A DNA stretch of 64,000 nucleotides from Roseateles toxinivorans (GCF_004362525.1 NZ_SNXS01000012.1:1-64000), one strand, 5' to 3'. Positions 1 to 8,847 are shown, counted from the stretch's first letter. Translations and numbers: made by a program. The notes: a model not told the origin generated them from the letters alone.

Positions 1-227
1 TTCAGGATCGCCCCATTCGAGTTGGTCACCGTCATGCTGTTGCCGACGGTGTTGACCTGGGCCCTGCCCTGCACCACGCTCAGGCCGCTGGGCAGCACCT
101 GAGCGTCGGCCGCCGCCATGCCCAAAGTCAGCAGCGAGCCCGCAGCCAGCGCCGCAGCCAGCCGGCGTGGCGCGATGCGGCTGCAGGAACGGGGGGCGCG
201 ATGTGTGGGGCTCATGATGGAGCGCAT
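1..227 (-). CDS. TpsA-type filamentous haemagglutinin-like exoprotein, N-terminus only
   Basis: Only the first ~75 codons lie in the window; the gene runs off the left edge. Reading the minus strand from an ATG at 227 (a second in-frame ATG is at 215) gives an arginine-rich n-region, a hydrophobic segment LAAALAAGSLLTLGMAAADA and then QVLPSGLSVVQGRAQVNTVG followed by NSMTVTNSNGAIL. That last stretch matches the start of the TpsA secretion domain (filamentous haemagglutinin N-terminal, haemagglutination activity domain), which normally continues toward an NW/SFxIG motif. Family knowledge: such proteins are exported by Sec and then by a TpsB (FhaC/ShlB) outer-membrane partner and act as adhesins, haemolysins or contact-dependent toxins. 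The total size and C-terminal function cannot be seen. A GGAA just upstream of the ATG at 227 favours that start. Confidence 0.7.
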   Translation of the reverse strand, partial: MRSIMSPTHRAPRSCSRIAPRRLAAALAAGSLLTLGMAAADAQVLPSGLSVVQGRAQVNTVGNSMTVTNSNGAIL

Positions 228-321
228 TGTTCCAGCTGCGGCGATTTCTGGCTCCCCTATCTTCCCCAGTCCCCCTCAAACAGGGGCGGTGCCGCGCTGC
301 TTGATGCCGGCCTGATGCGGC

Positions 322-1284
322 TCACTCCGCCTTCAGCCCGGCCTTGGCGATCAGCGGGCCCCACTTCTTGCGCTCGGTGCGGGCGAATTCGGCAAAGTCT
401 GCAGCGGAGCCCCCCTCCGGCTCGTGGCCCAGCTCCAGTAGGCGCTGCCGCACCTCGGGCCTGGCCAGTATCTTGCCAAGTTCGGTGGCGAGCTTCTGAA
501 CCACCGCAGCGGGCGTGCCACGCGGCACGTAAAGGCCGTTCCAGGCCAGCACCTGGAAGCCATCGACGCCCTGGGCGGCCACGGTCTTGACGCCGGGCAG
601 CAGGGCCGATTCCTTCAGCGAGGTCACGCCCAGCGCCTTGAGTTTGCCGCTGGCCACGAAGGCGCGGGAGGCGCTGACCGTGTCAATGGCCAGCGGCACC
701 TGGCCGCCGATCAGGTCGGTCATCGAGGTGCCCGAGCCCTTGTAGGGGATGCCGCGGATGCTGGTGCCGCTCTGCTGCTTCAGCAGCTCCAGCACCAGTC
801 GCGCGGTCGTGCTCGGCAGGCCGACGTCCACCGCATCGGGCTTGGCCCGCGCAGCGGCCAGAAGCTCGGCCAGCGTGCCGTACGGCGACGTCGGGTTGGT
901 CAGCAGCACCATCGGGAAGGTGCTGACCAGCATCACCGGCTCGAAGTCCTTCTCCGCATCGAAGGGCATGGTGGCGTAGAGGAACTGGTTCAGCACATGG
1001 GTGCCGTTGGTGCCCATGATCAGGGTGTAGCCGTCGGGCGCCCCACGGGCGGCCTCCGAGGTGCCGATATTGCCGCCCGCGCCGGCCCGGTTCTCGACGA
1101 TGAAGGTCTGGCCCATCGCCTTGCCCAGATGCTCGGCCAGGTAGCGGGTGGCGACGTCGGTGCCCTGGCCCGGCTGGTAGGCGACGATGATCTTCACCGG
1201 CCGGGTCGGATAGCTCTGTGCCGTGGCGGGCTGCGCAAGCGCAACGGTGGCCGCAAGGGCGGCGACGAGAGTCGGGATCTTCAT
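322..1284 (-). CDS. Bug family solute-binding protein of a tripartite tricarboxylate transporter
   Basis: 320 residues with a cleavable signal peptide (MKIPTLVAALAATVALAQPATAQ) followed by SYPTRPVKIIVAYQPGQGTD, the usual opening of the Bug/TctC family, and the AGAGGNIGTSEAARGAPDGYT segment typical of the ligand loop. Length is normal for the family. The protein is periplasmic and delivers a carboxylate to a TctAB-type membrane pair; no tctA or tctB gene is visible here, as is common for the many orphan Bug genes in Burkholderiales. A GGAG lies just upstream of the ATG. It is the last gene of a minus-strand run with a CoA transferase, a hydratase and an acyl-CoA ligase, so its ligand is probably the acid that this pathway activates. 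The ligand is unknown. Confidence 0.9.
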   Translation of the reverse strand: MKIPTLVAALAATVALAQPATAQSYPTRPVKIIVAYQPGQGTDVATRYLAEHLGKAMGQTFIVENRAGAGGNIGTSEAARGAPDGYTLIMGTNGTHVLNQFLYATMPFDAEKDFEPVMLVSTFPMVLLTNPTSPYGTLAELLAAARAKPDAVDVGLPSTTARLVLELLKQQSGTSIRGIPYKGSGTSMTDLIGGQVPLAIDTVSASRAFVASGKLKALGVTSLKESALLPGVKTVAAQGVDGFQVLAWNGLYVPRGTPAAVVQKLATELGKILARPEVRQRLLELGHEPEGGSAADFAEFARTERKKWGPLIAKAGLKAE

Positions 1285-1326
1285 GCTTGTCTCCGGTTTG
1301 TTCTATGCAAACGGTGGGTTTGAAAT

Positions 1327-2541
1327 CTAGGTGCCTGGACTGCGCGGCAGCACGCCGCATTCGCGCAAACTCGCGATGCGAAGCTCGCTCAGGCCCGCTT
1401 CTCGCAACACCTCGTCCGTGTCCTGCCCGTAGCGGGGCGGCGAGCCGGCCGCCTCGCCCGGGGTCAATGAAAGCCTGATCGACACGCCGACGCCTCGGTA
1501 GCCGTCGCGCTCGACTCGCATCTGGCGGTGCCCGGCATGGGCCTGCTGGAAGGCCTCCGGCACCGTGTTCACCGGGCCCACGGGCACGCCCTGGCGCATC
1601 AGCTCCTGGCAGACCGCGTCGCGGGACAGGGGCGCCAGCGCCGCTTCGATCTCGGTGCGCAGTTCGTCGCGGTGCTGCAGGCGCTGGCTGTTGGTCGTGA
1701 AGCGGGCATCGGCCAGCAGCCCGATCAGGCCGACGTGTTCGCAGAAGCGCCGGAATTGCCGGTCGTTGAGGATGCCCAGAAAGACCGCACCATCGCGGCA
1801 GGCGAACTTGTCGTACGGGGCGATGTTCGGATGGGCGCTGCCCAGCAGCTCGGGCGTGCGGTCCGACTGCATCCAGTTCGCCGCATGGGGCACCAACAGG
1901 CTCAGCGCCGAGTCGAACAGCGTGGCCTCGACCCTTTGGCCCAGCCCGCTGCGCTCGCGATGGAACAGCGCCAGCAGAATGCCGCTCATGGCAATGTAGC
2001 CGGTGAGGTGATCGACGATGGGCACGCCGATGCGCGTCGGCCCCGAGGCCGGGTCGCCATTGATGCTCATCAGCCCGCACATTGCCTGCATCACGGCGTC
2101 GTAGCCCGGCAGGCCGCCCAGCGGGCCATCTGCGCCAAAGCCCGAGATGGCGCAGTAGATCAGCCGCGGAAAGCGCTGCCTGAGCACAGCGTCGAAGTCC
2201 AGGTCCCAGCGGGCCATGGTGCCAGGGATGAAGTTCTCCACCAGCACATCGGCCGTCTCCAGCAGCTGGAGCAGCGTCGCCTGGCCTTCGGGACGGGACA
2301 GGTCCAGCGCCATCGCGCGCTTGCCGCGGTTGACAGCAGTGAAGTAGGCCGCGTCGCCGGCCTCGTTGAACGGCGGGCCCAGGGTGCGGGTCTCGTCGCC
2401 GGCAGGCGGCTCGACCTTGATCACATCGGCCCCCTGATCGGCCAGCATCTGGGTGCACAGGGGCCCGGCCAGCACCCGGGACAGGTCTATCACGCGGATG
2501 CCCGCGAGGGCACCGGTGGAGGGCGTTGCTGAAGCAGACAT
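1327..2541 (-). CDS. CaiB/BaiF (class III) CoA transferase
   Basis: About 404 residues starting MSASATPSTGALAGIRVIDL and continuing SRVLAGPLCTQMLADQGADV, the N-terminal signature of class III CoA transferases. The segment LPGYDAVMQAMCGLMSINGD contains the conserved aspartate that carries the CoA intermediate in formyl-CoA transferase. Family members move CoA between acids (formate/oxalate, carnitine/crotonobetaine, succinate/citramalate or mesaconate). An ATG 30 bases upstream (2571) is also in frame, but the later start places the family N-terminus in register. The gene follows the MaoC hydratase closely and precedes the Bug receptor, so it probably takes part in CoA activation of the imported acid. 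Donor and acceptor cannot be named from sequence. Confidence 0.9.
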   Translation of the reverse strand: MSASATPSTGALAGIRVIDLSRVLAGPLCTQMLADQGADVIKVEPPAGDETRTLGPPFNEAGDAAYFTAVNRGKRAMALDLSRPEGQATLLQLLETADVLVENFIPGTMARWDLDFDAVLRQRFPRLIYCAISGFGADGPLGGLPGYDAVMQAMCGLMSINGDPASGPTRIGVPIVDHLTGYIAMSGILLALFHRERSGLGQRVEATLFDSALSLLVPHAANWMQSDRTPELLGSAHPNIAPYDKFACRDGAVFLGILNDRQFRRFCEHVGLIGLLADARFTTNSQRLQHRDELRTEIEAALAPLSRDAVCQELMRQGVPVGPVNTVPEAFQQAHAGHRQMRVERDGYRGVGVSIRLSLTPGEAAGSPPRYGQDTDEVLREAGLSELRIASLRECGVLPRSPGT

Positions 2542-2579
2542 GGTTGATCTCGTTGAGTCCAGCCCCATCATCGTGGCTG

Positions 2580-3719
2580 TCAGCCGCGCGACGGCAGTTC
2601 GACGATGCCGGTGGCCAGCACCGACAGTTCGTCGTCCTGGTTGCGTGCCTCCTGCTCGATCTCAACCAGGTGCCTGCCGTCCTCGACAAACTTGCGCTTG
2701 ACCTGACCCTTGATGAAGAGCATGTCGCCTTCCGGGTTGTGGCGGCGGATCTTGCAGCTGGCCTTGCGCAGGAAGCCGGCGTCGCCCATCCAGTTGGTCA
2801 GGTGATGCGTCATCCAGGATGTGCGCTCGGGACCGTAGTCATAGGCGCCCGGGGCACCGACCTCAAGGGCGAAGTCTTCTTCCCAGTGCACGCGCTCGGG
2901 GCAGTCGGGGATGCCGAAGCGGTTCTTGATGCCTGTGCCGGGGTGCTCGTCATGCAGCTTCCAAGCCAGCTTGTTGGCGCGGATGTACAGGCCGCCCCAG
3001 CCCTGGGCATAGGCAATGAAGCCGGTCACGGTCATCGGGCCCTTGAACATCACGGGCAGCGCCTCGCCCTCCTTCACATCCTCCCAGTAGCGCGGCGTGG
3101 CACCGCGCACCGACTCTTCGCGGTACAGCTGGTAGGCCGCGGCGAGTTCCTCGTCGGTGTAGCGGCGCGGCTCGCGGGCACGCACCTCCTTGTACTTGGT
3201 GCCCAGCTCGCGGGCATGGTCACGCTCGGTGCGGAAGCACCAGCTGTCGGCCTCGGCGATGAAGTCGCCGGACTGGTTGTAGAACTTGACGTTGTAGGTC
3301 TGCTGGATCGCGCGGCCGGCGAAGCGGGTCTGGTGCTCGACCAGATCTTTCAGATAGGCCTCGGTCGAGATTACATCGTTGCGCTTGATCGGCTTGTGCC
3401 AGGTCCAGTCCGCACCCGACCACATCGCGTGCACGCCGGGCAGGCCGCCCACATAGCCCGAGACGATGCGGCTGGTCGAGAACAGGAAGCTGGGCAGGGC
3501 GATGATGCCGCCGTGCGGCGTGGTGGCCGCGTAGTCGGGGTCGCACCACAGCGGGTTGTCGTCGCCGATGCCGTGGGCGTAGTGGCGGATATTGTCCCGC
3601 GTGGCCTCATAGCACCAGGGCTCGATCGTCTTGCCGATCTTGACGCCTATGCGTCGGCGCAGATCGTCCAGACCGCTGTCGGTGATCTTGGGAAATGTTC
3701 TTTCGGTGGTGTTCGACAT
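2580..3719 (-). CDS. MaoC / FAS1-type dehydratase (double hotdog enoyl-CoA hydratase)
   Basis: 379 residues. The N-terminal part (about 10-170) has the FAS1-like dehydratase layout, with YAHGIGDDNPLWCDPDYA and a WTWHKPIKRNDVI core; the C-terminal half (about 210-375) is a second MaoC-like hotdog fold, although the classic catalytic Asp/His pair is not obvious to the eye. The start is well set by GGAGACACC. Double-hotdog hydratases of this type add or remove water from branched or unsaturated acyl-CoAs such as mesaconyl- or 3-methylfumaryl-CoA. It lies between the acyl-CoA ligase upstream and the CoA transferase downstream, on the same strand, consistent with an acid catabolic operon. Exact substrate unknown. 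Confidence 0.85.
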   Translation of the reverse strand: MSNTTERTFPKITDSGLDDLRRRIGVKIGKTIEPWCYEATRDNIRHYAHGIGDDNPLWCDPDYAATTPHGGIIALPSFLFSTSRIVSGYVGGLPGVHAMWSGADWTWHKPIKRNDVISTEAYLKDLVEHQTRFAGRAIQQTYNVKFYNQSGDFIAEADSWCFRTERDHARELGTKYKEVRAREPRRYTDEELAAAYQLYREESVRGATPRYWEDVKEGEALPVMFKGPMTVTGFIAYAQGWGGLYIRANKLAWKLHDEHPGTGIKNRFGIPDCPERVHWEEDFALEVGAPGAYDYGPERTSWMTHHLTNWMGDAGFLRKASCKIRRHNPEGDMLFIKGQVKRKFVEDGRHLVEIEQEARNQDDELSVLATGIVELPSRG

Positions 3720-3740
3720 GGTGTCTCCTCGGTCGCGATA

Positions 3741-5309
3741 TCAATGGACGGCTGACGCCGCTGGGGTGTTGGCGAGCTCTTGTTCCCGCAGTTTTCTTCG
3801 GTGAATCTTGCCGGCCGGTGTCTTCGGCAACTCGACCACGAACACCACCTGGCGGGGGTACTCGTGCTGGGCCAGGCGGGTACGCACGCCTTCCTGGATT
3901 TCCTGGACAAAGGTGTCGTCGCCGCGGCGGGGCGAGACGACGAAGGCCTTGACGACCTGGCCGCGCAGCGGGTCGGGCACACCGATCACGGCGGCCTCGG
4001 TCACATCGGGATGCTTGAGGATGGCGTCCTCGACCTCGACCGCGCCAATGGTCCAGCCGGCCGAGATGATCACGTCGTCGGCCCGGCCACCGTGATAGAG
4101 ATAGCCATCGGCATCGACACGGCCCAGGTCCTTGGTGGCCAGCCATTCGCCACGGCGCCAGAGCTTGAGCTCACCGGTCACGCCCGGGCCACAAGGGGCG
4201 CCATTGGCGTCCTGCACTTCCACTTTCAGACCCGGTATCGGCTTGCCGAGCGAGCCCACGCGGACGGCGAAGTCGGCGGCACCGGGATAGTTCACCAGGC
4301 AGACGCCGATCTCGGTCGTGCCATACATGCTGCAGACGGGCCGGCCAAAGGTGGTCTCGACGAACTCGGCGGTCTCGCTGTCGATCGGTTCACCGGTGAA
4401 GGACACCTTCTCGAGGAAGTAGTGGTAGTTCGCGGCGACGCCCGAGTTGCGCATCATCCGGTAGTGCGTCGCGGCCGCCGAGATATTGGTGAACCTGTGG
4501 TCCTGCAGCGCCTTCAGCAGCCGCTCGGCATTGAACTTGCCGGCGTAGGCGCCGATGGTCACGCCCATGGCCAGGGGAGCTAGCGTGCCATGCCACAGGC
4601 CATGGCCCCAGGCCGGCGATGAGGGGCACATATAGCGATCGCCCGGCCGCACGCCGGTGCCGTAGAGCGCCGCCAGCATCAGGGTGACCAGCGAGCGATG
4701 GGTGTGCTTGACGGCATCGGGCAGCTCGCGTGTGGTGCCCGAGGTGTACTGAAAGATCGCCAGGTCGTCGCCGCGCGTCTGCGGCACGAACTCGGACGGG
4801 AAGCCGGCCAGCGAATCCATGAAGCCGCTGTCGGCGACCAGCAACTGCAGGTCGGGCGTGTTGGCGACCAGCGGCGCCTTCTCGGCATTGGTGACCAGGA
4901 TGCGCGGCTTGCAGTCCTGCACGCGCAGGCGGATGCCGTCAGGGCCGAACAGCGTGAACAGGGGCACCGCGATCGCACCCATCTTCATCGCGCCGAACAT
5001 CGCGACATAGAACTCGCGTGAAGGCTCCAGCATCACCGCCACCCGGTCGCCAGGCTGGATACCGCGCTCGACCAGGTAGTGGGCGAAGCGCGATGACTCC
5101 TCGGCAATCTGGCGGAAGCTGACGCGCTGGTCGGCGCCATTGGCCTGCACCAGGATGATGGCCGTGCGCTCGCCATCGACGTGGCGATCGATGCACTCGT
5201 GGGCGATGTTCATGCGCTCACGGTTGCCATCGAACAGCTCCCACAACTTCTCCGTCGTGCAGTGCGCCTGGGCGTCTGCGTAGGACGTGTACTCGGTCAG
5301 CTTCGTCAT
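3741..5309 (-). CDS. AMP-binding acyl-CoA synthetase / carboxylate-CoA ligase
   Basis: 522 residues from the ATG at 5309 (MTKLTEYTSYADAQAH). The A3 region reads YTSGTTRELPDAVKHTHRSL, an adenylate-forming motif in which the usual GxPKGV is replaced by RELPDAV, as in a subgroup near benzoate/hydroxybenzoate CoA ligases. SMYGTTEIG is the A5 motif, and the C-terminal PKTPAGKIHRRKL carries the catalytic lysine (A10). The enzyme would form an acyl-adenylate and then an acyl-CoA in the cytosol. An in-frame ATG at 5384 exists but would put the start inside the IclR-type operator, so 5309 is preferred. First gene of the minus-strand catabolic operon, divergent from the IclR regulator. Confidence 0.88.
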   Translation of the reverse strand: MTKLTEYTSYADAQAHCTTEKLWELFDGNRERMNIAHECIDRHVDGERTAIILVQANGADQRVSFRQIAEESSRFAHYLVERGIQPGDRVAVMLEPSREFYVAMFGAMKMGAIAVPLFTLFGPDGIRLRVQDCKPRILVTNAEKAPLVANTPDLQLLVADSGFMDSLAGFPSEFVPQTRGDDLAIFQYTSGTTRELPDAVKHTHRSLVTLMLAALYGTGVRPGDRYMCPSSPAWGHGLWHGTLAPLAMGVTIGAYAGKFNAERLLKALQDHRFTNISAAATHYRMMRNSGVAANYHYFLEKVSFTGEPIDSETAEFVETTFGRPVCSMYGTTEIGVCLVNYPGAADFAVRVGSLGKPIPGLKVEVQDANGAPCGPGVTGELKLWRRGEWLATKDLGRVDADGYLYHGGRADDVIISAGWTIGAVEVEDAILKHPDVTEAAVIGVPDPLRGQVVKAFVVSPRRGDDTFVQEIQEGVRTRLAQHEYPRQVVFVVELPKTPAGKIHRRKLREQELANTPAASAVH

Positions 5310-5366
5310 CTCGTGGGCCTCTTGTGCTTTGCAGCCAGTGGAAGCAACTTTGCGCGCCCGTCCAAA

Positions 5367-5402
5367 ATTGTCAATAGCGTTCATTGATTGTCTATATACA
5401 AT
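5367..5402. promoter_or_regulatory. Candidate IclR operator between ligase and regulator
   Basis: An AT-rich island in GC-rich sequence. 5387-5402 is a 16-base imperfect palindrome, ATTGTCTATATACAAT (7 of 8 half-site positions match), and 5367-5375 is a second near-palindrome, ATTGTCAAT. The two ATTGTC cores start exactly 20 bases apart, two helical turns, on the same strand. The site lies between the divergent acyl-CoA ligase (ATG 5309) and iclR-type gene (ATG 5479), where IclR proteins usually bind short AT-rich palindromes and control both their own gene and the target operon. Binding by the adjacent regulator is inferred. Confidence 0.5.
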
Positions 5403-5478
5403 TTAAGAACGCGGCTTTCATGCACCCAGACGCCGTGCCTAAGCCCTTATGCTTGCCTGCGTACAAATGGAGAAAGAG

Positions 5479-6279
5479 ATGGCCCTATCCGCTTCCAAAG
5501 ACTCAGAAGTCGCCGCCGGCCCGCGCGTGCGTCCCGTTCCCGCAGTGACCCGTGCGATCGCCATCCTGCGATTGCTGGGCCGCAGCGAGACGCCGTTGAC
5601 GCTGAAGGCAATCTCGCAGGAGCTCGACATGGTGACCAGCACCTGCCTGCACATCCTGCGGGTGCTGGTCGAGGAAGGCCTGGTCAAGATCGACGCTGGC
5701 ACCAAGCGTTATGGACTGGGCGTTGGTATGCTGGCACTGGCCAGAAGCGTGATCGAGAGCAGCCCGTTCCCGGTCCTGGTGCAACCGGCGCTCGACCGCC
5801 TGTCGAGCGCCTGGGGCATCACCGCCATAGGCGTCGAGGTGACGGGCGTCGATCACATGGTGGTGCTGGCGCTGTCGCGTTCGAGCGCGCCGTTCAGCCT
5901 GCACGTCGACGTCGGCAGCCGCTTCCCGGCCCTGCTCAGTGCCACCGGCCGGCTGGTGGCGGCCTTCGCCGATCTGCCTGACGCTGATATTGAGCGCCGC
6001 TTCAAGGCCCTGCGCTGGGATCAGCCGCCGGATCTCGAGGCCTGGAAGAAGGACGTGGAGACGGTGCGCCGCAAGGGCTTCAGCATCGACCGCGGCAACT
6101 ACATCAGCGGCATCGCAGTGATCGCCGTGCCGGTATTCGATGGGCGGGGCCGGATGACCCATTCGCTGGTCGCGGCCGGCGTCGCCGACCTGCTCAGTGG
6201 CGCCAAGAGCGCGGCCCTCGCCAAGGATCTGCAGGCCGAGGCGAAGGCGCTGTCGCAGCTGATGGCCACCAAGGCTTGA
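5479..6279 (+). CDS. IclR family transcriptional regulator
   Basis: 266 residues from the ATG at 5479, which has GGAGAAAG six bases upstream; in-frame ATGs at 5449 and 5467 lack a comparable site. Residues about 22-85 form the winged helix-turn-helix (VTRAIAILRLLGRSETPLTL followed by KAISQELDMVTSTCLHILRV), and the rest is the IclR effector-binding (GAF-like) domain, ending in GKNYISG-like text seen here as RGNYISGIAVIAVPVFDG. IclR regulators sense small acids or acyl derivatives and repress or activate neighbouring catabolic operons. Divergent from the CoA ligase operon, with a palindrome between them, and followed four bases later by the thioesterase gene. Effector unknown. Confidence 0.92.
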   Translation: MALSASKDSEVAAGPRVRPVPAVTRAIAILRLLGRSETPLTLKAISQELDMVTSTCLHILRVLVEEGLVKIDAGTKRYGLGVGMLALARSVIESSPFPVLVQPALDRLSSAWGITAIGVEVTGVDHMVVLALSRSSAPFSLHVDVGSRFPALLSATGRLVAAFADLPDADIERRFKALRWDQPPDLEAWKKDVETVRRKGFSIDRGNYISGIAVIAVPVFDGRGRMTHSLVAAGVADLLSGAKSAALAKDLQAEAKALSQLMATKA

Positions 6280-6283
6280 GCCT

Positions 6284-6706
6284 ATGGATGCTGCACATGA
6301 ATCCTTGAGCGCCGCGGGCTGGCGTCAGCGCACGCTGCCGGGCTTTGCCGGCCTGGTCGGCCCCTTGTGGACGCGCAAGGAGGAACAGGGCTGGGCCTAC
6401 GGTCTGCTCACCACCCGGGACCATCTGAACCCGGCGAATAGGGTCCACGGCGGACTGCTGACGACACTGATCGACCACGCCCTCAGCGCCATTGCCTGGG
6501 AGGCCGTCGAGCGCCGCGCCTGCGTGACGGTGCAGCTGGACACGTACTTCCTTGCGGCGGCGCGCGAGGGGCAGTTTCTGGAGGCTCGCGGCCGCGTGGT
6601 CAAGGCGACCTCGTCCCTGGTCTTCATGCAGGGTCAGGTGTCAGTGGCAGGACTCGACGTCGTCGGCGCAAGCGCCATCCTCAAGATCGTCGCGACAGCC
6701 CCCTAG
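6284..6706 (+). CDS. PaaI-like hotdog thioesterase
   Basis: 140 residues, single hotdog domain. The motif NPANRVHGGLLTTLIDHAL (about residues 49-67) is the conserved PaaI/YdiI catalytic region, in which HGG caps the thioester and the acidic residue on the following helix is catalytic. Later YLAAAREGQFLEARGRV-type beta strands fit the fold. Such enzymes hydrolyse acyl- or aryl-CoA and are often placed in catabolic operons to release trapped CoA. Starts four bases after the IclR stop, so likely co-transcribed with it; its 3' end overlaps the convergent S9 peptidase gene by four bases. Confidence 0.88.
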   Translation: MDAAHESLSAAGWRQRTLPGFAGLVGPLWTRKEEQGWAYGLLTTRDHLNPANRVHGGLLTTLIDHALSAIAWEAVERRACVTVQLDTYFLAAAREGQFLEARGRVVKATSSLVFMQGQVSVAGLDVVGASAILKIVATAP

Positions 6707-8787
6707 GGTTTCAGGTGCTTGCCGAGGAACAGCTCGACGCGGCGTGCAAAGTCGATCTGCGTGGCCAGCAGGCGCCAGCTGTGGCCTTCGTTCGCATAGC
6801 TGACCCATTCCGGCGGCCGCCCGGCCGCCCGCAGCGCCTCGCGCAGCCGTTCGCCATGGGCGATAGGCACGCGCCGGTCGTCCTCGCCGAAGGCCAGCAG
6901 CAGGGGCCCCTTGATGCGCTGCGCCTGGGCCAGTGGCGAGACGGCAGTCAGCATGGCGGCATCCTTCTCTACATCTCCGACCAGCTCGGGCAGCATATGG
7001 CGGCGCCCCTGGCCGCCGATGTCGTCACCGATCCACCAGGAGCCTTTGAGGAACAGGAAGGGATCGGTCACCGCCACCCAGGCGACGCCGCAGCGGTAAA
7101 GCTCGGGATGGCGCACCAGGCCCATCAAGGTCGCATAGCCGCCATAGCTGGCGCCGGCAATGCAGGCCTGCTTGCCGGCCTGACCCTTGGCTTGCGCCCA
7201 CAGCAGCGCATCGGCCACGTCGTCCTGCATGGCCTGACCCCACTGTTTCCAGCCGGCCCGGTAGTGGGCATCGCCATAGCCGGTGCTGCCGCGGAACTCG
7301 GGGCTGATGACCAGATAGCCGCGCGAGGCCAGGAACTGCTCCATCGCCTGCCAGCGCCAGTGCCCGTCGCGCACCCAGGGGCCGCCATGCACCAGCACCA
7401 CGGCCGGCGCGGGCTGTCCGGCCGGTACGCCGGGCGGCAGGGTCAACCAGACCGGCAGGTCACGGCCATCGCGGGCCTTGATGCGCTGCAGGTCGACGGT
7501 CGCCATGCGCTGCGGATCGATCCCGTCCATGACCGCGCTGACATGCTGCCAGCGCCGTTGGGCGGCTTCGTACAGCCAGAGCCGGCCGGGATCGCGGTCG
7601 GCATAGGAGCGCACCAGCACCACCATATCGTCGGCGCCGCAGCGGCGGCAGCTGAGGCGATTGACGCGGCCCGGCAGGCGCTCATCGGCCAGCGCCTGCA
7701 TGCGCTTCATTGCCTCGTCGTACCAGACGGTCTGCTCGCCATCGGTGTCGACCCGCACGCCCAGTGCACGAGAACCGGCGCGGTCGAGTATCAGGCGGCC
7801 CCGGAAATCGAAGCCTGGCGTGCGTACCAGCGGCGGCGACATCGGCTTCATGGTCTGGAAATCGAAGCGGGTCAGCACCGCTTCGCCCGCCGGGCCTTCG
7901 CTGTGGGTGACGTACAGCGCACCGCTGTCATCGACCACGTTGGGCGTGAAGGGGCCGTTCAGCAAATCGCTTTGTGCCAGTTCGCGCCATCCGGTCTCGC
8001 CCGGCCCCCGCCAATGCAGCGCGCGGCGCCCCTCGCCCAGCGTCGTGGCCAACCGTGGCTGGCCCTTGCTGTCGAACAGCCAGCTCACTGCATTGCGCGG
8101 CGCGTCGCCCAACTCCAGCGAGCGGGTCCGGCCGGTGCGCACATTGAGCCACAGCGGTGTCACCGCCTTGATATCGTTGTCACCAAAGCGCATGGCACCG
8201 ATCACTACCTCATCGGGGCGCACCCCCTCCTGGGGCAGCGGCACCTGCAGCAGCATGTGGTTCCAGTCGAGCGATTCCGGTCGCCAGCTGCCATCGCTGA
8301 CAAAGGGGTTGCCGCGCCGCTTGACGAGCATGCGGAACTCGCTGCCATCGGCATTGATGGCAAACAGCCCCGGCGCCTGACGCCTGTCTTCGCCGCTGCC
8401 GGACTCCAGGTCTACCACATCGAACACCAGCCTGTCATCGCCGACCCAGTCGAAGCGACGGACATCGGCGTCCGAAAACAGGGCCACCCGTTTGGCGGTG
8501 GGCGTAGGCTGCAATTCCAGCACCATCAGGCCGACGCGATTGGCGCCCCGCGAGGTGCTCACGGCCACCCTCCGCCCCGACGGTGACAGCTTGGCCTCCA
8601 GCACCGCAGGACGCTGGAAGAAGCGCTCCAGCGGCACCGGGGCCTGGGCTGCAGCCCCCTCGCCGGCCGCGTTTTGCGCGGGCTGGGCCAATAGCTGGGT
8701 GCTGGCAAACACGGCGAAGGCCATGGTCCCCAAATGGAGCAAACCGCGCTGCCAAGGCAGTCGCCCGCCGTCAGATCTTGACTTCAT
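6703..8787 (-). CDS. Secreted S9 family prolyl oligopeptidase-like serine peptidase
   Basis: 694 residues. A signal peptide (about 1-35, ending LAQPA) points to export. The N-terminal ~430 residues are a beta-propeller-like domain; the C-terminal alpha/beta hydrolase carries the nucleophile in GASYGGY (Ser547), the acid in FGEDDRRVP (Asp636 or Asp637) and the histidine in NEGHSW (His669). This is the layout of dipeptidyl-peptidase / acylaminoacyl-peptidase (S9C-like) enzymes that trim short peptides. GGAGGATTCA precedes the ATG. The neighbouring genes do not suggest a specific substrate. The gene converges on, and overlaps by four bases, the thioesterase gene. Confidence 0.92.
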   Translation of the reverse strand: MKSRSDGGRLPWQRGLLHLGTMAFAVFASTQLLAQPAQNAAGEGAAAQAPVPLERFFQRPAVLEAKLSPSGRRVAVSTSRGANRVGLMVLELQPTPTAKRVALFSDADVRRFDWVGDDRLVFDVVDLESGSGEDRRQAPGLFAINADGSEFRMLVKRRGNPFVSDGSWRPESLDWNHMLLQVPLPQEGVRPDEVVIGAMRFGDNDIKAVTPLWLNVRTGRTRSLELGDAPRNAVSWLFDSKGQPRLATTLGEGRRALHWRGPGETGWRELAQSDLLNGPFTPNVVDDSGALYVTHSEGPAGEAVLTRFDFQTMKPMSPPLVRTPGFDFRGRLILDRAGSRALGVRVDTDGEQTVWYDEAMKRMQALADERLPGRVNRLSCRRCGADDMVVLVRSYADRDPGRLWLYEAAQRRWQHVSAVMDGIDPQRMATVDLQRIKARDGRDLPVWLTLPPGVPAGQPAPAVVLVHGGPWVRDGHWRWQAMEQFLASRGYLVISPEFRGSTGYGDAHYRAGWKQWGQAMQDDVADALLWAQAKGQAGKQACIAGASYGGYATLMGLVRHPELYRCGVAWVAVTDPFLFLKGSWWIGDDIGGQGRRHMLPELVGDVEKDAAMLTAVSPLAQAQRIKGPLLLAFGEDDRRVPIAHGERLREALRAAGRPPEWVSYANEGHSWRLLATQIDFARRVELFLGKHLKP

Positions 8788-8847
8788 TGAATCCTCCCTG
8801 GACCCAGACTTCTTGTTGATGCGGAGAGGATATAGCAGCGTCGGGCA

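Noticed and set aside
683-2689. Long minus-strand open frame of 668 codons
   Set aside because: Overlaps the Bug receptor and CaiB genes in another frame; its translation is Arg/Gly/Ala-rich and shows shadow copies of those proteins. High GC makes long spurious frames common here.
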